From Citreimonas salinaria (lineage in GTDB: Bacteria > Pseudomonadota > Alphaproteobacteria > Rhodobacterales > Rhodobacteraceae), in contig NZ_FNPF01000004.1 of NCBI RefSeq assembly GCF_900107235.1, positions 62,001 to 126,000 of the forward strand: 64,000 nt of DNA, read 5' to 3'. The translations under genes and the position numbers were made by a program. Of this stretch, positions 11,834 to 21,113 are shown piece after piece. Below the pieces are notes generated by a model. The model was not told the origin of the DNA and ran no database searches. It saw nothing but the letters and a program-made list of their open reading frames with translations. Position 1 is the stretch's first letter. Every line of letters begins with the position of its first letter.

Positions 11834-12181
11834 ATGCAGAGGTTCCCGCGCGGCCAACTGGCGATTGATCAGGGCGAGACCGAGGTCTTCTCGGAATACG
11901 AGGAGGGCGGCCCGATGTGGACCGGAAGCGGGTCGCGTGAACGCCGCCGGACCGTGACCTTCGCCACGCCGTTCCTCGCCCCGCCTGTGGTACAGGCGAC
12001 CGTCTCGCTTTGGGATACGGACCAGAGCACCAACCTGCGCGCCGATATCACCGCGGAACACGTGACGCCCGAGGGCTGCGAGCTGGTCTTCCGGACTTGG
12101 GGCGACACGCGCATCGCGCGCATCCGCATGCGCTGGATTGCGATCGGCGCCGTGGCGTCCGAGGATGACTGGCCGGTCTAG
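11834..12181 (+). CDS. H-type lectin domain protein
   Basis: 115-residue protein that looks like a single H-type lectin domain (the Helix pomatia agglutinin fold): GGPMWTGSGSRERRRTVTFATPF at residues 29-51 is followed by PPVVQATVSLWDTDQ and GCELVFRTWGDTRIARIRM. Proteins of this size and sequence are common in Rhodobacterales, and their ligand and role are not known. No signal peptide is visible. The start at 11834 is preferred to 11819 because GAGAAAGG lies immediately upstream. It stands alone between the atp terminator and the convergent prs gene. Confidence 0.75.
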   Translation: MQRFPRGQLAIDQGETEVFSEYEEGGPMWTGSGSRERRRTVTFATPFLAPPVVQATVSLWDTDQSTNLRADITAEHVTPEGCELVFRTWGDTRIARIRMRWIAIGAVASEDDWPV

Positions 12182-12192
12182 CGGGCGCCGTC

Positions 12193-13218
12193 TCAGTCTG
12201 ATTGTTGGCCGAGGATGCCCTCGTAGATCGGGCCCAGCGTGTCGGTCTCGAACAGGGACGAGACGCTGGTGCCGTTCCAGATGTTCAGGATCGCCTGCGC
12301 GAATAGCGGCGCGGTGGGCAGAACGCGGATGTTCGGCGCGGCCTTGATCGCGTCGGTCGGCTGGATCGAATCCGTCAGCACCAGCGACTTCATCACTGAT
12401 TTGCTCACCCGCTCGACAGCCGGGCCGGACATGACCCCGTGGCTGATATAGGCGTGCACTTCGGTCGCGCCGTGCTCCATCAGCACCTCGGCGGCCTTGC
12501 ACAGCGTGCCCGCGGTATCGCAGATGTCGTCAACGATCACGCATTTCTTGCCGCTGACGTCACCGATCACGGTCATCTCGGCGACTTCGCCGGCGCGCTC
12601 GCGGCGCTTGTCGACGATCGACAGCGGCGCGCCGATGCGCTTGGCCAGTTCGCGCGCGCGAGCCACGCCGCCGACGTCCGGGCTGACGACCATGAGTTCT
12701 TCGGCGGGGTTGTCGAATTGCTGCAGGATGTCCAGTCCGAAGATCGGGCTGGCATAGAGGTTGTCGACCGGGATGTCGAAGAAGCCCTGGATCTGCGCCG
12801 CGTGCAGGTCCAGCGTCAGCACCCGCTCGATCCCGGCGCTGGTGATCATGTTCGACACCAGCTTGGCGGTGATCGGCGTGCGCGCCTTGGTGCGGCGATC
12901 CTGACGGGCATAGCCGAAATAGGGGATCACGGCCGTGATCCGCGCCGCCGACGACCGGCGTAGCGCGTCCGCCATGATCAGCAGCTCCATCAGGTTGTCG
13001 TTCGCGGGATTCGAGGTCGATTGCAGGATGAACATGTCCTCGCCGCGGACGTTCTCGTAGACTTCGACGAAGATCTCCTGGTCGTTGAACCGCTCGATCC
13101 GGGCATCGACCAGCCCGACGCTCATCCCCCGATACAGCGACATGCGCCGCGCGATGGCCTTGGCCAGCGGCAGGTTGGCGTTACCGGAAATAAGCTTGGG
13201 TTCTACGACGGCTGGCAT
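12193..13218 (-). CDS. prs: Ribose-phosphate pyrophosphokinase
   Basis: Makes PRPP from ribose 5-phosphate and ATP for nucleotide, histidine and tryptophan synthesis. The 341-residue product has the nucleotide flexible-loop region [20 protein letters not shown], the signature [19 protein letters not shown], the catalytic flexible loop [13 protein letters not shown], and the PRPP-binding loop [11 protein letters not shown]. It is slightly longer than the typical 310-320 because of an extended N-terminus and internal insertions usual in this group. CGGAG precedes the ATG. Confidence 0.96.
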   Translation of the reverse strand: MPAVVEPKLISGNANLPLAKAIARRMSLYRGMSVGLVDARIERFNDQEIFVEVYENVRGEDMFILQSTSNPANDNLMELLIMADALRRSSAARITAVIPYFGYARQDRRTKARTPITAKLVSNMITSAGIERVLTLDLHAAQIQGFFDIPVDNLYASPIFGLDILQQFDNPAEELMVVSPDVGGVARARELAKRIGAPLSIVDKRRERAGEVAEMTVIGDVSGKKCVIVDDICDTAGTLCKAAEVLMEHGATEVHAYISHGVMSGPAVERVSKSVMKSLVLTDSIQPTDAIKAAPNIRVLPTAPLFAQAILNIWNGTSVSSLFETDTLGPIYEGILGQQSD

Positions 13219-13313
13219 GGGCGAAGGCTCCGAAGATGGCGGATTCGTGACGTTGCGGACCGCTTAGCATGCGCCTACCCTGCCCGCCAGCAACAGCGGA
13301 CGGGGGATGCCGG

Positions 13314-13913
13314 ATGGCTCATATCGACTATTTTTTCGCGACTTTGTCGCCCTACGCCTACCTCGCCGGCACCCGGCTCGAGGACATTGCCAAGCGGCAC
13401 AGCGCGACCTTGACCTACAAGCCGCTGGACGTGATCGCGCTGTTCTCGCGCACAGGGGGGACGCCGCCCAAGGACCGGCATCCGAACCGGCAGGAATACC
13501 GCGCGCAGGACCTGGCGCGGCAGGCCAAGAAGCACGGCATGCCGATCAACCTGAAGCCAGCGCACTGGCCGACGAACCCGGCGCCCTCGTCCTACGCGAT
13601 CATCGCCGCGCAGAAGGCCGGCGGCGGCGACATGGGCAAGCTAGTCCACGGCTTCTTGCGCGCCTGCTGGGCCGAAGAGCGCGACATCGCCGAGGATGCG
13701 GTGATACGCGAGTGCCTTCTCGCGGCGGGCTTCGACCCCAAGGTGGCCGATCGCGGGCTGCTGGAAGGGGCCGAGACCTATTCCCGCAACCTCGACGAGG
13801 CGGTCGATCGTGGCGTCTTCGGCGCGCCGTTCTACATCACAGACGGTGACCAGCGGTTCTGGGGCAACGATCGGCTGGAGGATCTCGATCTGCACCTGTC
13901 GGGCCGGCTTTGA
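13314..13913 (+). CDS. 2-hydroxychromene-2-carboxylate isomerase family protein
   Basis: DsbA-fold/kappa-class GST-like isomerase of 199 residues. The N-terminus IDYFFATLSPYAYLAGTRLE holds the conserved Ser-Pro-Tyr of the glutathione site. The C-terminal GVFGAPFYITDGDQRFWGNDRL is the family's cis-proline and substrate loop. The name comes from naphthalene catabolism, but genome neighbours here are not a catabolic cluster, so the true substrate is unknown. The downstream hydrolase gene starts inside its stop codon, so the two are likely coexpressed. Confidence 0.85.
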   Translation: MAHIDYFFATLSPYAYLAGTRLEDIAKRHSATLTYKPLDVIALFSRTGGTPPKDRHPNRQEYRAQDLARQAKKHGMPINLKPAHWPTNPAPSSYAIIAAQKAGGGDMGKLVHGFLRACWAEERDIAEDAVIRECLLAAGFDPKVADRGLLEGAETYSRNLDEAVDRGVFGAPFYITDGDQRFWGNDRLEDLDLHLSGRL

Positions 13914-14701
13914 CGGCCGCGTCCGGTAGCGCCGAGGTGCTGCACATCCACGTCCGCGAGTTCGGCGCCGGGCATACGCCCGCTTTGCTGCTGCATTGCG
14001 GGCAGGGCCGGGGCGGCATGTGGCGCGGCGTGGCGCAGCATCTGCACGATCGCTACGCGATGACAGCACCCGATTTCCCCGGCCATGGCCGCAGCGATCC
14101 CTGGCCTGCGGGGCAGGACGTGCACGACGTGGCCACCGATGCGGTCGAGCCCTTCGTGCGCGACGGCGCGCACGTGATCGGCCACAGCTTCGGCGCCACG
14201 GTGGCGCTGCGCCTCGCGCTGCGGCGGCCGGATCGCGTCGCGCGGCTGGTGCTGATCGAGCCGGTGCTGTTCGCAGCCGCCCGCAACAGCCCCGAAGCCG
14301 CGCTCCAGCAACAGGCCGACGCCGCGTTCACCGCCGCCTGCAAGGCCGGCGACATGGCCGCCGCCGCGCGCGCTTTCAACCGGCAATGGGGCGCGGGCCA
14401 GCGCTGGGACGACCTGCGCGACGACACCCGCGCCGCGATGGCGCGGTCGATCCCGTTCATCCTCGCCTCGGAACCGGCCCTGCGTGACGACCGCGCCCGC
14501 CTGCTCGCGCCCGGCGGGTTGGAATTGCTGCCGATGCCGGTCACGCTGGTCCGCGGGGCGCGGACGCAGCCGGTGGTCGCGGCCATCCATCGCGCGCTGG
14601 CCAAGCGTATCCCCGACGCCTCGGAAACGGTGATTCCGGGAGCGGGTCACATGGTGCCGATCACGCATCCTGACGCGGTCGCGAAGGCGATCGTGGGTTG
14701 A
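13910..14701 (+). CDS. Alpha/beta hydrolase
   Basis: 263-residue alpha/beta-hydrolase fold protein. The oxyanion region is LLLHCGQGRGGMW, the nucleophile elbow GHSFGA (Ser near residue 91) and the C-terminal catalytic histidine is in GAGHMVP. A start at the TTG overlapping the upstream stop (13910) gives MTAASGSAEVLHIHV; no later ATG precedes the first conserved strand. Coupling to the isomerase gene suggests a shared role, but the substrate cannot be read from sequence. Confidence 0.82.
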   Translation: MTAASGSAEVLHIHVREFGAGHTPALLLHCGQGRGGMWRGVAQHLHDRYAMTAPDFPGHGRSDPWPAGQDVHDVATDAVEPFVRDGAHVIGHSFGATVALRLALRRPDRVARLVLIEPVLFAAARNSPEAALQQQADAAFTAACKAGDMAAAARAFNRQWGAGQRWDDLRDDTRAAMARSIPFILASEPALRDDRARLLAPGGLELLPMPVTLVRGARTQPVVAAIHRALAKRIPDASETVIPGAGHMVPITHPDAVAKAIVG

Positions 14702-14716
14702 GCTTAAGTCAAGGCT

Positions 14717-15304
14717 TCAGAGCTTCCGGCGCAGGGTCGGCTCGGTGCCGGCGCGCAGCCGCTCGATGTTCTGCCGGTGCCGCCAGAAGATAACGCCGGT
14801 CATGATAAGCCCCACCGGCACCAGGTTGGGATAGTCCAGCACCCACATCCAGATCGGCGTGGCCGCCGCGGCCGCCAGCGCTCCCAGGGACGAGATCCGC
14901 ACCACGCCCACCACCGCGAGCCATGTCGCACAGGCGGCCAGTCCGACTGGCCAGGCCAGCGCCAGCACGGTGCCCAGGAAGGTCGCCACGCCCTTTCCGC
15001 CGTGAAAGCGCAGCCAGACCGGGAAGCAGTGCCCAACGAAAGCCGCCAAGCCCGCCCAATGCGCGATCTGCGGACCGGACATCACGTGCACGATCCCGAC
15101 CGCGATCGCGCCCTTGCCGGCGTCCAGGATCAGCGTCGCGGCGGCGGCGGGCTTGTTCCCGGTGCGCAGGACGTTCGTCGCGCCGATATTGCCCGAGCCG
15201 ATCTTGCGCAGGTCGCCCAGCCCCAGTGCGCGCGTGATGACAAGGCCGAACGGGACGGACCCCAGCAGGTAGCCCAACGCGATCCACAGAGCCGACGTGA
15301 TCAT
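14717..15304 (-). CDS. plsY: Glycerol-3-phosphate acyltransferase PlsY
   Basis: Inner-membrane acyltransferase that moves the acyl group from acyl-phosphate to glycerol 3-phosphate, the first step of phospholipid synthesis. The 195-residue protein has about five membrane segments and the conserved motifs GSGNIGATNVLR (about residues 35-46) and FHGGKGVATF (about 101-110). The start MITSALWIALGYLLGS is backed by GGGAGA upstream. It follows the dihydroorotase-like gene after 13 bases and is the last gene of that operon. Confidence 0.95.
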   Translation of the reverse strand: MITSALWIALGYLLGSVPFGLVITRALGLGDLRKIGSGNIGATNVLRTGNKPAAAATLILDAGKGAIAVGIVHVMSGPQIAHWAGLAAFVGHCFPVWLRFHGGKGVATFLGTVLALAWPVGLAACATWLAVVGVVRISSLGALAAAAATPIWMWVLDYPNLVPVGLIMTGVIFWRHRQNIERLRAGTEPTLRRKL

Positions 15305-15317
15305 TTCGGGATCTCCC

Positions 15318-16655
15318 TCAGCCTTCGTGCACGCGCCGGCCACCGACCCAGGTGCCCAGCACCCGGCCCTGCAGGCGCGCGCCGTCGAACGGCGTGTTCT
15401 TCGACTTCGACCGCAGCTTGAACCGGTCCAGCACAAGCGGCTTTTCCGGGTCGAACAGCACTAGGTCGGCGGGCGCGCCCTCGGCCATGCGGCCGCATTC
15501 CAGCCCCAGCAGTCGCGCCGGGTTCAGCGACAGCGCGCGGAACAGCGCCGGCAGGGTCAGATCCTCGGCGTGGTACAGCCGCAGCAGCACCGGCAGCATG
15601 GTTTCCAGCCCGACGGCGCCGCTGGCGGCTTCCTCGAAGGGCAGGCGCTTGGATTCCTCGTCCTGCGGCGTGTGGAAGCTGCCGATCACGTCGATCAGCC
15701 CGTCCCGCAGCGCCTCGATGATCGCCTGCCGGTCGTCCTCCGAGCGCAGCGGCGGCTTGACCTTGAAGAAGGTTCGGTAATCCGCGACGTCCATCTCGTT
15801 CAGCGTGAGGTGGTGCATCGAGGTGCCGGCGGTCATGCGCAGACCGTTGCGCTTGGCGCGCTCCAGCGCGGGCAGGGCGCGGGCGGTGGTAATCTGGTCG
15901 GCGTGGTAGCGCACGCCCGTCATCTCGACCAGCGCGATGTCGCGGTCCAGCCCCATCCGCTCGGCCATGGGGGACACCGAGGGCAGGCCCCGCAAGCTCG
16001 CGAACTTGCCCGAGGTGGCAGCGGCCCCGCGCGACAGGCCCGGGTCCTGCGGGTGGCCCATGACAAGCGCGCCGAGGCCCGCCGCGTAGGTCATGGCGCG
16101 CGCGGCGACGCGGGTATCGGCGATCACCGCGTCGCAATCGGTGAACGCCACCGCGCCCGCATCCATGAGAAAGCCGATCTCGGTCATCTCGCGGCCCTGC
16201 CGGCCCTTGGTCAGCGCCGCCATCGGCAGCACGTTCACCGGCGCCGCGGTCACCGCGCGGCGGCGGATGAATTCCAGCGCCTCGGGCGTGTCGATGCATT
16301 GCTCGGTGTCGGGCCGGGTGACGATCGTCGTCACGCCCCCTGCCGCCGCGGCCGCGCCGGCGGTGCCATAGCTTTCCTTGTGTCGCTCGCCCGGCTCGCC
16401 CACCTTGACGCCGATATCGACGATGCCGGGGGCAAGGCAGCGACCGCGCGCCTCGACCAGCCGATGTTCGCCAAGCCCGGCGACGATCTCGGCCACCGAC
16501 TGCCCGGCGCCGTGGATCGCGGCGATGCGGCCGTCGCGGATCACCACGTGGCCCGCACGTTCCTCGCCGGCATCGGGGTCGATCAGACGGGCGTCCGCGA
16601 TTACCGTGGCAACCGGCGACGCGCCGCCCGCGCGCGGGTCTTCGCCGTCGCTCAT
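15318..16655 (-). CDS. Dihydroorotase-like protein (PyrC'/PyrX type, catalytic residues lost)
   Basis: 445-residue amidohydrolase-fold protein of the type I dihydroorotase family. In active enzymes the first metal site reads DxHxHxREPG; here the same place reads VDIGVKVGEPG, so both histidines are gone. The catalytic aspartate region (usually ATDHAPH) reads VIGSFHTPQ, so the aspartate is gone as well. Other family blocks remain: GVTTIVTRPDTEQ, SMHHLTLNEMD and FKVKPPLRSEDDRQAI. This fits the non-catalytic PyrC' that supports aspartate carbamoyltransferase in other bacteria. An active dihydroorotase must then be encoded elsewhere. Its ATG overlaps the upstream stop by three bases. Confidence 0.8.
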   Translation of the reverse strand: MSDGEDPRAGGASPVATVIADARLIDPDAGEERAGHVVIRDGRIAAIHGAGQSVAEIVAGLGEHRLVEARGRCLAPGIVDIGVKVGEPGERHKESYGTAGAAAAAGGVTTIVTRPDTEQCIDTPEALEFIRRRAVTAAPVNVLPMAALTKGRQGREMTEIGFLMDAGAVAFTDCDAVIADTRVAARAMTYAAGLGALVMGHPQDPGLSRGAAATSGKFASLRGLPSVSPMAERMGLDRDIALVEMTGVRYHADQITTARALPALERAKRNGLRMTAGTSMHHLTLNEMDVADYRTFFKVKPPLRSEDDRQAIIEALRDGLIDVIGSFHTPQDEESKRLPFEEAASGAVGLETMLPVLLRLYHAEDLTLPALFRALSLNPARLLGLECGRMAEGAPADLVLFDPEKPLVLDRFKLRSKSKNTPFDGARLQGRVLGTWVGGRRVHEG

Positions 16656-17185
16656 GCGGCGATCCAGACCATCACACCGACCAGCACGAACAGCACCAGC
16701 AGGGCGATGGCGGCGATGCGGCCGCTCATCGCCGCGTCCGAGGGCTTCGTGCCGCTGACGGTTCCGCGTGCCGCCTCGCTGTGCAGCGGGGCGCCGGCGG
16801 GCTCGGCGCGTTCCTCGCCGAAGGTGCCGATCCAGCGCAGCGGCGCGCGCACCTCCAGCGTCTGGGTCGTGCCGTCGAAGGCCTGCGACGGCAGCGCCAC
16901 GACGACTCCTTCCAGCGCATCGACCCGGTCGCGCAGGCCGGCCAGCGACTCCTCGGTCACGCCGTGCGCCTCGCGCAGGTAGCGCGACAGGGGCATGTCG
17001 CCCAGATCCGCCACCCGCACCAGATCGACGAAGTCGGTGCGCAGCCGGTCCGCGCCCAGCGCGTCCCGCAACGGCCACGTATAGCCCTTCTGCGTGACGA
17101 AGCCCTCGGCCTCGTCCTCGGGCAGGTCGAGCGCGAAGAGCCGCAGCACGTCGCGTTCGGTTCCGCTGATCCGCATCTTGGTCAT
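16652..17185 (-). CDS. Conserved hypothetical tail-anchored membrane protein of the pyrB operon
   Basis: 177-residue protein that I cannot assign to a family. The first 150 residues are soluble and acidic. The C-terminus is one hydrophobic segment, [20 protein letters not shown], which would anchor it in the membrane with the N-terminus in the cytoplasm. The gene overlaps pyrB upstream by four bases (17,182-17,185) and the dihydroorotase-like gene downstream by four bases (ATGA), so it is translated in step with the pyrimidine genes. A second ATG at 17176 is an alternative start. A scaffold role for the carbamoyltransferase complex is a guess. Confidence 0.75.
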   Translation of the reverse strand: MTKMRISGTERDVLRLFALDLPEDEAEGFVTQKGYTWPLRDALGADRLRTDFVDLVRVADLGDMPLSRYLREAHGVTEESLAGLRDRVDALEGVVVALPSQAFDGTTQTLEVRAPLRWIGTFGEERAEPAGAPLHSEAARGTVSGTKPSDAAMSGRIAAIALLVLFVLVGVMVWIAA

Positions 17186-18132
17186 GCCATCACCTCCGAA
17201 GGTCGGGCGCGCAGGTTGCGCGCCAGCAGGTCCATTGCCGCCATCCGCACCGCGACGCCCATTTCCACCTGGTCCTGGATGACCGAGCGGTTGATGTCGT
17301 CAGCCAGCGTGCCGTCGATCTCGACCCCGCGGTTCATCGGGCCGGGATGCATCACGATGGCGTCGGGCGCGGCGTGGCTCAGTTTCTCGGCGTCCAGCCC
17401 GAAGCGGTGGTAGTATTCCCGCTCGGACGGGATGAAGCCGCCGTCCATCCGCTCCTTCTGCAGCCGAAGCATCATCACCACGTCGGCGCCCTTCAACCCC
17501 TCGCGCATGTCGGCGAAGACCTCGGCGCCGAAATCCTCGATCCCCGTGGGCATCAGCGTCTCGGGGCCGATCAGGCGGATGCGGTTCTCCATCTTGTGCA
17601 GCAGCAGCAGGTTCGACCGCGCCACGCGGCTATGCGCGATGTCGCCGCAGATCGCGATGGTCAGCCGGTGCAGCCGGCCCTTGGCGCGGCGGATCGTCAG
17701 CGCGTCCAGCAGCGCCTGCGTCGGGTGTTCGTGCCGTCCGTCGCCGGCGTTCAGCACGGCACAGTTCACCTTCTGCGCCAGCAGGTCCACCGCCCCGGAA
17801 TGCGGATGCCGCACCACCAGAAGATCTGGGTGCATGGCGTTCAGCGTCAGCGCCGTGTCGATCAGCGTCTCGCCCTTCTTCACCGACGACGCCTGCATCG
17901 ACATGTTCATCACGTCCGCGCCCAGCCGCTTGCCCGCCAGCTCGAAGCTCGCCTGCGTGCGGGTCGAGTTCTCGAAGAACATGTTGATCTGCGTCAGCCC
18001 GGCCAACGCGTTGGCGTGCTTGTCGCGGCCGCGGTTGAACCGCACGTATTGCTCGGCCAGGTCGAGGATCGTGGTGATCTCGTCCGGCCTCAGGGGTTCG
18101 ATCCCAAGCAGGTGGCGGTGGTCGAAGCGCAT
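17182..18132 (-). CDS. pyrB: Aspartate carbamoyltransferase catalytic subunit
   Basis: Joins carbamoyl phosphate and aspartate to carbamoyl aspartate in pyrimidine synthesis. The 316-residue protein has the carbamoyl-phosphate loop [13 protein letters not shown] (STRT), [15 protein letters not shown], the [12 protein letters not shown] region and the C-terminal [12 protein letters not shown]. Start at [19 protein letters not shown]. The order pyrB - membrane protein - dihydroorotase-like - plsY, with overlaps throughout, points to a single transcript. No regulatory subunit gene (pyrI) is present. Confidence 0.96.
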   Translation of the reverse strand: MRFDHRHLLGIEPLRPDEITTILDLAEQYVRFNRGRDKHANALAGLTQINMFFENSTRTQASFELAGKRLGADVMNMSMQASSVKKGETLIDTALTLNAMHPDLLVVRHPHSGAVDLLAQKVNCAVLNAGDGRHEHPTQALLDALTIRRAKGRLHRLTIAICGDIAHSRVARSNLLLLHKMENRIRLIGPETLMPTGIEDFGAEVFADMREGLKGADVVMMLRLQKERMDGGFIPSEREYYHRFGLDAEKLSHAAPDAIVMHPGPMNRGVEIDGTLADDINRSVIQDQVEMGVAVRMAAMDLLARNLRARPSEVMA

Positions 18133-18230
18133 GCGTCTCTCGCTCGTCGCGGTCCATCCGCTTGTAGGAAGCGCGCGCCGCCGGGGCAAGGCCGGTTCCC
18201 GCCGCCCGCGCGGCCGGATAGGATGGGCGC

Positions 18231-19022
18231 ATGGATTCGGCACTGGATTGGCACGCCGCCCGCGCGGCGCTTGAATGGCAGCTCGAGATGGGCGTGGACG
18301 AGGCGTTGGCCGACGCGCCGGTCGACCGCTTCGCGGCCGAATCCGCGCGCGTGGCCGCACAGGCGCAGGCGGCCCCGACCACCGCCACCGCGCCCGCCGC
18401 ACCGATGCGCGCCGAGGCCGTCGATCCCGTGGCCGAGGCCGAGGAAGCCGCCGCCGCCGCGCCCGACCTGGATGCGCTGCGCGACGCGATGGGCGCGTTC
18501 GACCACTGCGCGCTCAAGCGCGGCGCGCGCAACCTGGTGTTCTGCGACGGCACCCCCGGCGCCCGCGTGATGATCGTGGGCGAAGCGCCGGGCCGCGAAG
18601 AGGACATGCAGGGCAGGCCCTTCGTCGGGCAGGCTGGCCAGTTCCTCGACCGGATGCTCGCCGCCATCGGCCTGTCGCGCGCGGAATCCGTCTACATCAC
18701 CAACGTGATGCCGTGGCGCCCGCCGCAGAACCGCGACCCCAAGCCCGACGAGATCGCCATGATGCAGCCCTTCCTGCGCCGCCACATCGCGCTGGCGAAC
18801 CCGGACGTGCTGGTGATCATGGGCAACATCTCGGCCCAGGCGCTGCTGGGCAAGCGCGGCATCCTGCGCCTGCGCGGCCAGTGGGCCGAGGCCGAGGGCC
18901 GCCCGGCCCTGCCGATGACCCACCCCGCGTACCTGCTGCGCACCCCCGCCGCCAAGCGCGAGGCCTGGGCCGACCTGCTGTCGCTGCAGGCGAAGCTGCG
19001 CGAAACCGCCAACCAAGGATAG
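18231..19022 (+). CDS. Uracil-DNA glycosylase, type 4/5-like
   Basis: 263-residue uracil-DNA glycosylase-superfamily protein that should remove uracil from DNA. Motif A is [17 protein letters not shown] and motif B is HPAYLL. An Ala/Pro-rich linker (about residues 40-80) separates an N-terminal helical segment from the catalytic domain. Type 4 enzymes hold a 4Fe-4S cluster with four cysteines; here only the C in FDHCALK aligns, and the others are replaced ([10 protein letters not shown] for the usual [13 protein letters not shown] for the usual C). moaB follows after three bases. Confidence 0.85.
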   Translation: MDSALDWHAARAALEWQLEMGVDEALADAPVDRFAAESARVAAQAQAAPTTATAPAAPMRAEAVDPVAEAEEAAAAAPDLDALRDAMGAFDHCALKRGARNLVFCDGTPGARVMIVGEAPGREEDMQGRPFVGQAGQFLDRMLAAIGLSRAESVYITNVMPWRPPQNRDPKPDEIAMMQPFLRRHIALANPDVLVIMGNISAQALLGKRGILRLRGQWAEAEGRPALPMTHPAYLLRTPAAKREAWADLLSLQAKLRETANQG

Positions 19023-19025
19023 ACC

Positions 19026-19568
19026 ATGTCGAAGATTGACGAGAGCCGCGATTCCATCCCTGTGCGCATCGCTGTGCTGACGGTCTCGGACACGCGTACC
19101 GCCGGCAAAGACCGCTCCGGCGACACGCTGGTCGAGCGGCTGGAAGCGGCGGGCCACAGCCTCGCCGCGCGCGCCATCCTGCCTGACGAGCGCGATTTGA
19201 TCGCGGGCAAGCTGCGCGAATGGATCGCCTCGCACGAGGTCGACGTGGTGATCTCGACCGGCGGCACCGGCCTTACGGGGCGTGACGTGACCGTCGAGGC
19301 GCACAGGGACGTCTACGAGAAGGAGATCGACGCCTTCGGCACGGTCTTCACGATGATCAGCTACGAGAAGATCGGCACCTCGGCCGTGCAAAGCCGGGCG
19401 ACCGGCGGTGTGGCGGGCGGCACATACCTGTTCGCGCTGCCCGGCAGTCCGTCGGCCTGCCGCGACGCATGGGACCAGATCCTGGCGAAACAACTCGATT
19501 ATCGCCACCGGCCCTGCAACTTCGTCGAGATCATGCCCCGCCTGGACGAACACCAGCGCCGCAAGTAG
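19026..19568 (+). CDS. moaB: Molybdenum cofactor biosynthesis protein B
   Basis: MogA/MoaB-family protein that acts in the adenylylation of molybdopterin. The 180-residue protein begins with an AVLTVSDTRTAGKDRSGDTL segment and carries the signature ISTGGTGLTGRDVTVEA and ALPGSPSACRDAWDQIL. It belongs to the small trimeric single-domain class. It lies three bases after the glycosylase gene. The association may be only positional. Confidence 0.93.
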   Translation: MSKIDESRDSIPVRIAVLTVSDTRTAGKDRSGDTLVERLEAAGHSLAARAILPDERDLIAGKLREWIASHEVDVVISTGGTGLTGRDVTVEAHRDVYEKEIDAFGTVFTMISYEKIGTSAVQSRATGGVAGGTYLFALPGSPSACRDAWDQILAKQLDYRHRPCNFVEIMPRLDEHQRRK

Positions 19569-19572
19569 TCGC

Positions 19573-19611
19573 ACCCGTCACGGCCTTGTGGCTTGGCACC
19601 GGGTGACGGGT
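19573..19611. promoter_or_regulatory. Nine-base inverted repeat between moaB and the RND operon
   Basis: ACCCGTCAC (19573-19581) and GTGACGGGT (19603-19611) are perfect reverse complements separated by 21 bases. The pair lies between the moaB stop and the efflux adaptor start and is followed by CTATATCT, not a T run, so it could be an imperfect terminator or an operator for the efflux genes. Confidence 0.45.
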
Positions 19612-19661
19612 CTATATCTGGGGAAGGGGCGGTCCGGATGCCGCCGCCACCGGAGACGTGG

Positions 19662-21113
19662 ATGCGCTTTCTCGGCAAAAGCCTGCTGGGCCTCTTCCTG
19701 CTGTCCCTCACGCTGGGCCTGATCGTCTTCGCCGGCGTGCTGGTGCGCGACGCGGTGCAGGTGCGGTTGGCCGACGAACGCCCCGCGCCAGAGCCGAGCG
19801 AGCGGGTCTTCGCGGTCTCGGCCGTGACCGTGACGCCATCGACCGAAACCCCGGTCCTGACGGCCTTCGGCGACGTGCAGAGCCGCCGCACGCTGGAACT
19901 GCGCAGCGCCGCGCCCGGTCGGATCATCGAACTGGCGCCCGACTTCGTCGAGGGCGGCCGCGTCGCCGAAGGACAGCTTTTGGCCCGCATCGACCCCACC
20001 GAGTCCGAGGCCGCGCTGGCCCGCTCCGAAAGCGACCTGATCGACGCCCGCGCCGAACTGCGCGAGGCCGAGCGCGCGATCGAGCTGGCCCGTGACGAGC
20101 TGACCTTCGCCCGCGACCAGGTGGGCCTGCGCGAGGCGGCGCTGCAGCGCCAGCGTGACCTGATCGAGCGCAACGTCGGCACCGCCGCCGCGCTGGAAGC
20201 CGCCGAACTGGCGCTGTCCACGGCGCAGCAGGCGGTGCTGTCGCGCCGGCAGGCCGTCGCCTCGGCCGAGGCGCGCATCGATCAGGCGACGACCGCGCTT
20301 TCTCGGGCAGAGATCGCCCGCGACGAGACCGCGCGCGGCGTGGCCGACACCGAAATCCGCGCCGCCTTCGCCGGCCGCCTGTCCGATGTCTCGGTGGTCG
20401 AGGGGCGGCTGGCTTCCGCGAACGAGCAGCTGGCCCGGCTGGTCGACCCCGACGCGCTCGAGGTCGCGTTCCAGGTTTCGACCACGCAATATTTGCGGCT
20501 GCTGGACGATGGCGGCCTGCGGCAGGCCGACGCCACCGTGACGCTGGGCACGGGCGAGGACGCCGTGACCACGGCCGCCCGCCTAACGCGCGAGGGCGCT
20601 GCGGTGGGCGAAGGCCAGGTTGGCCGGCGGCTGTTCGCCGAGCTGCGCGACGCGCAGGGCTTTCGCCCCGGCGACTTCGTGATGGTCACCGTGTCCGAAC
20701 CGCCGCTGGAGGGCGTCGCGCGCCTGCCCGCCACTGCGATCGACGCAGCCGGAACCGTGCTGGTGGTGTCCGACGATGACCGCCTGCGCCCCGTCCCGGT
20801 GACCGTCCTGCGCCGGCAGGGCGACGACGTGCTGATCGCGGCAGGCGACCTTGCGGGCGCACAGGTGGTGGCGCAACGCACGCCGCTGCTGGGCGAGGGC
20901 ATCAAGGTCCGGATCATGCAGGGCCCGGACGCGCGCGCCACCGGCGACGGCATGGTGGCGCTGGACGATACCCGTCGTGCCGACCTGCGCGCGATCGTCG
21001 AGATGGACACCGCGCTGCCCGACGCGGCACGGGAGCGAATCCTGGCACAGCTTGACGCGCCGCAGGTGCCCGCCGCCGTAATCGCCCGTATCGAAGCGCG
21101 GGCCGACGGCTGA
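19662..21113 (+). CDS. RND efflux periplasmic adaptor (membrane fusion protein)
   Basis: HlyD/AcrA-type adaptor of 483 residues linking an inner-membrane RND pump to an outer-membrane channel. MRFLGKSLLGLFLLSLTLGLIVFAG is the signal anchor. The split barrel-sandwich strand ELRSAAPGRIIELAPDFVEGGRV precedes a long alpha-helical hairpin (about residues 110-225, rich in heptads such as RAELREAERAIELARDEL) and the beta-barrel region. I prefer the ATG at 19662 (GGAG 8 bases upstream); 19638 is in frame and would add eight residues. The stop overlaps the pump ATG by one base. Confidence 0.88.
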   Translation: MRFLGKSLLGLFLLSLTLGLIVFAGVLVRDAVQVRLADERPAPEPSERVFAVSAVTVTPSTETPVLTAFGDVQSRRTLELRSAAPGRIIELAPDFVEGGRVAEGQLLARIDPTESEAALARSESDLIDARAELREAERAIELARDELTFARDQVGLREAALQRQRDLIERNVGTAAALEAAELALSTAQQAVLSRRQAVASAEARIDQATTALSRAEIARDETARGVADTEIRAAFAGRLSDVSVVEGRLASANEQLARLVDPDALEVAFQVSTTQYLRLLDDGGLRQADATVTLGTGEDAVTTAARLTREGAAVGEGQVGRRLFAELRDAQGFRPGDFVMVTVSEPPLEGVARLPATAIDAAGTVLVVSDDDRLRPVPVTVLRRQGDDVLIAAGDLAGAQVVAQRTPLLGEGIKVRIMQGPDARATGDGMVALDDTRRADLRAIVEMDTALPDAARERILAQLDAPQVPAAVIARIEARADG

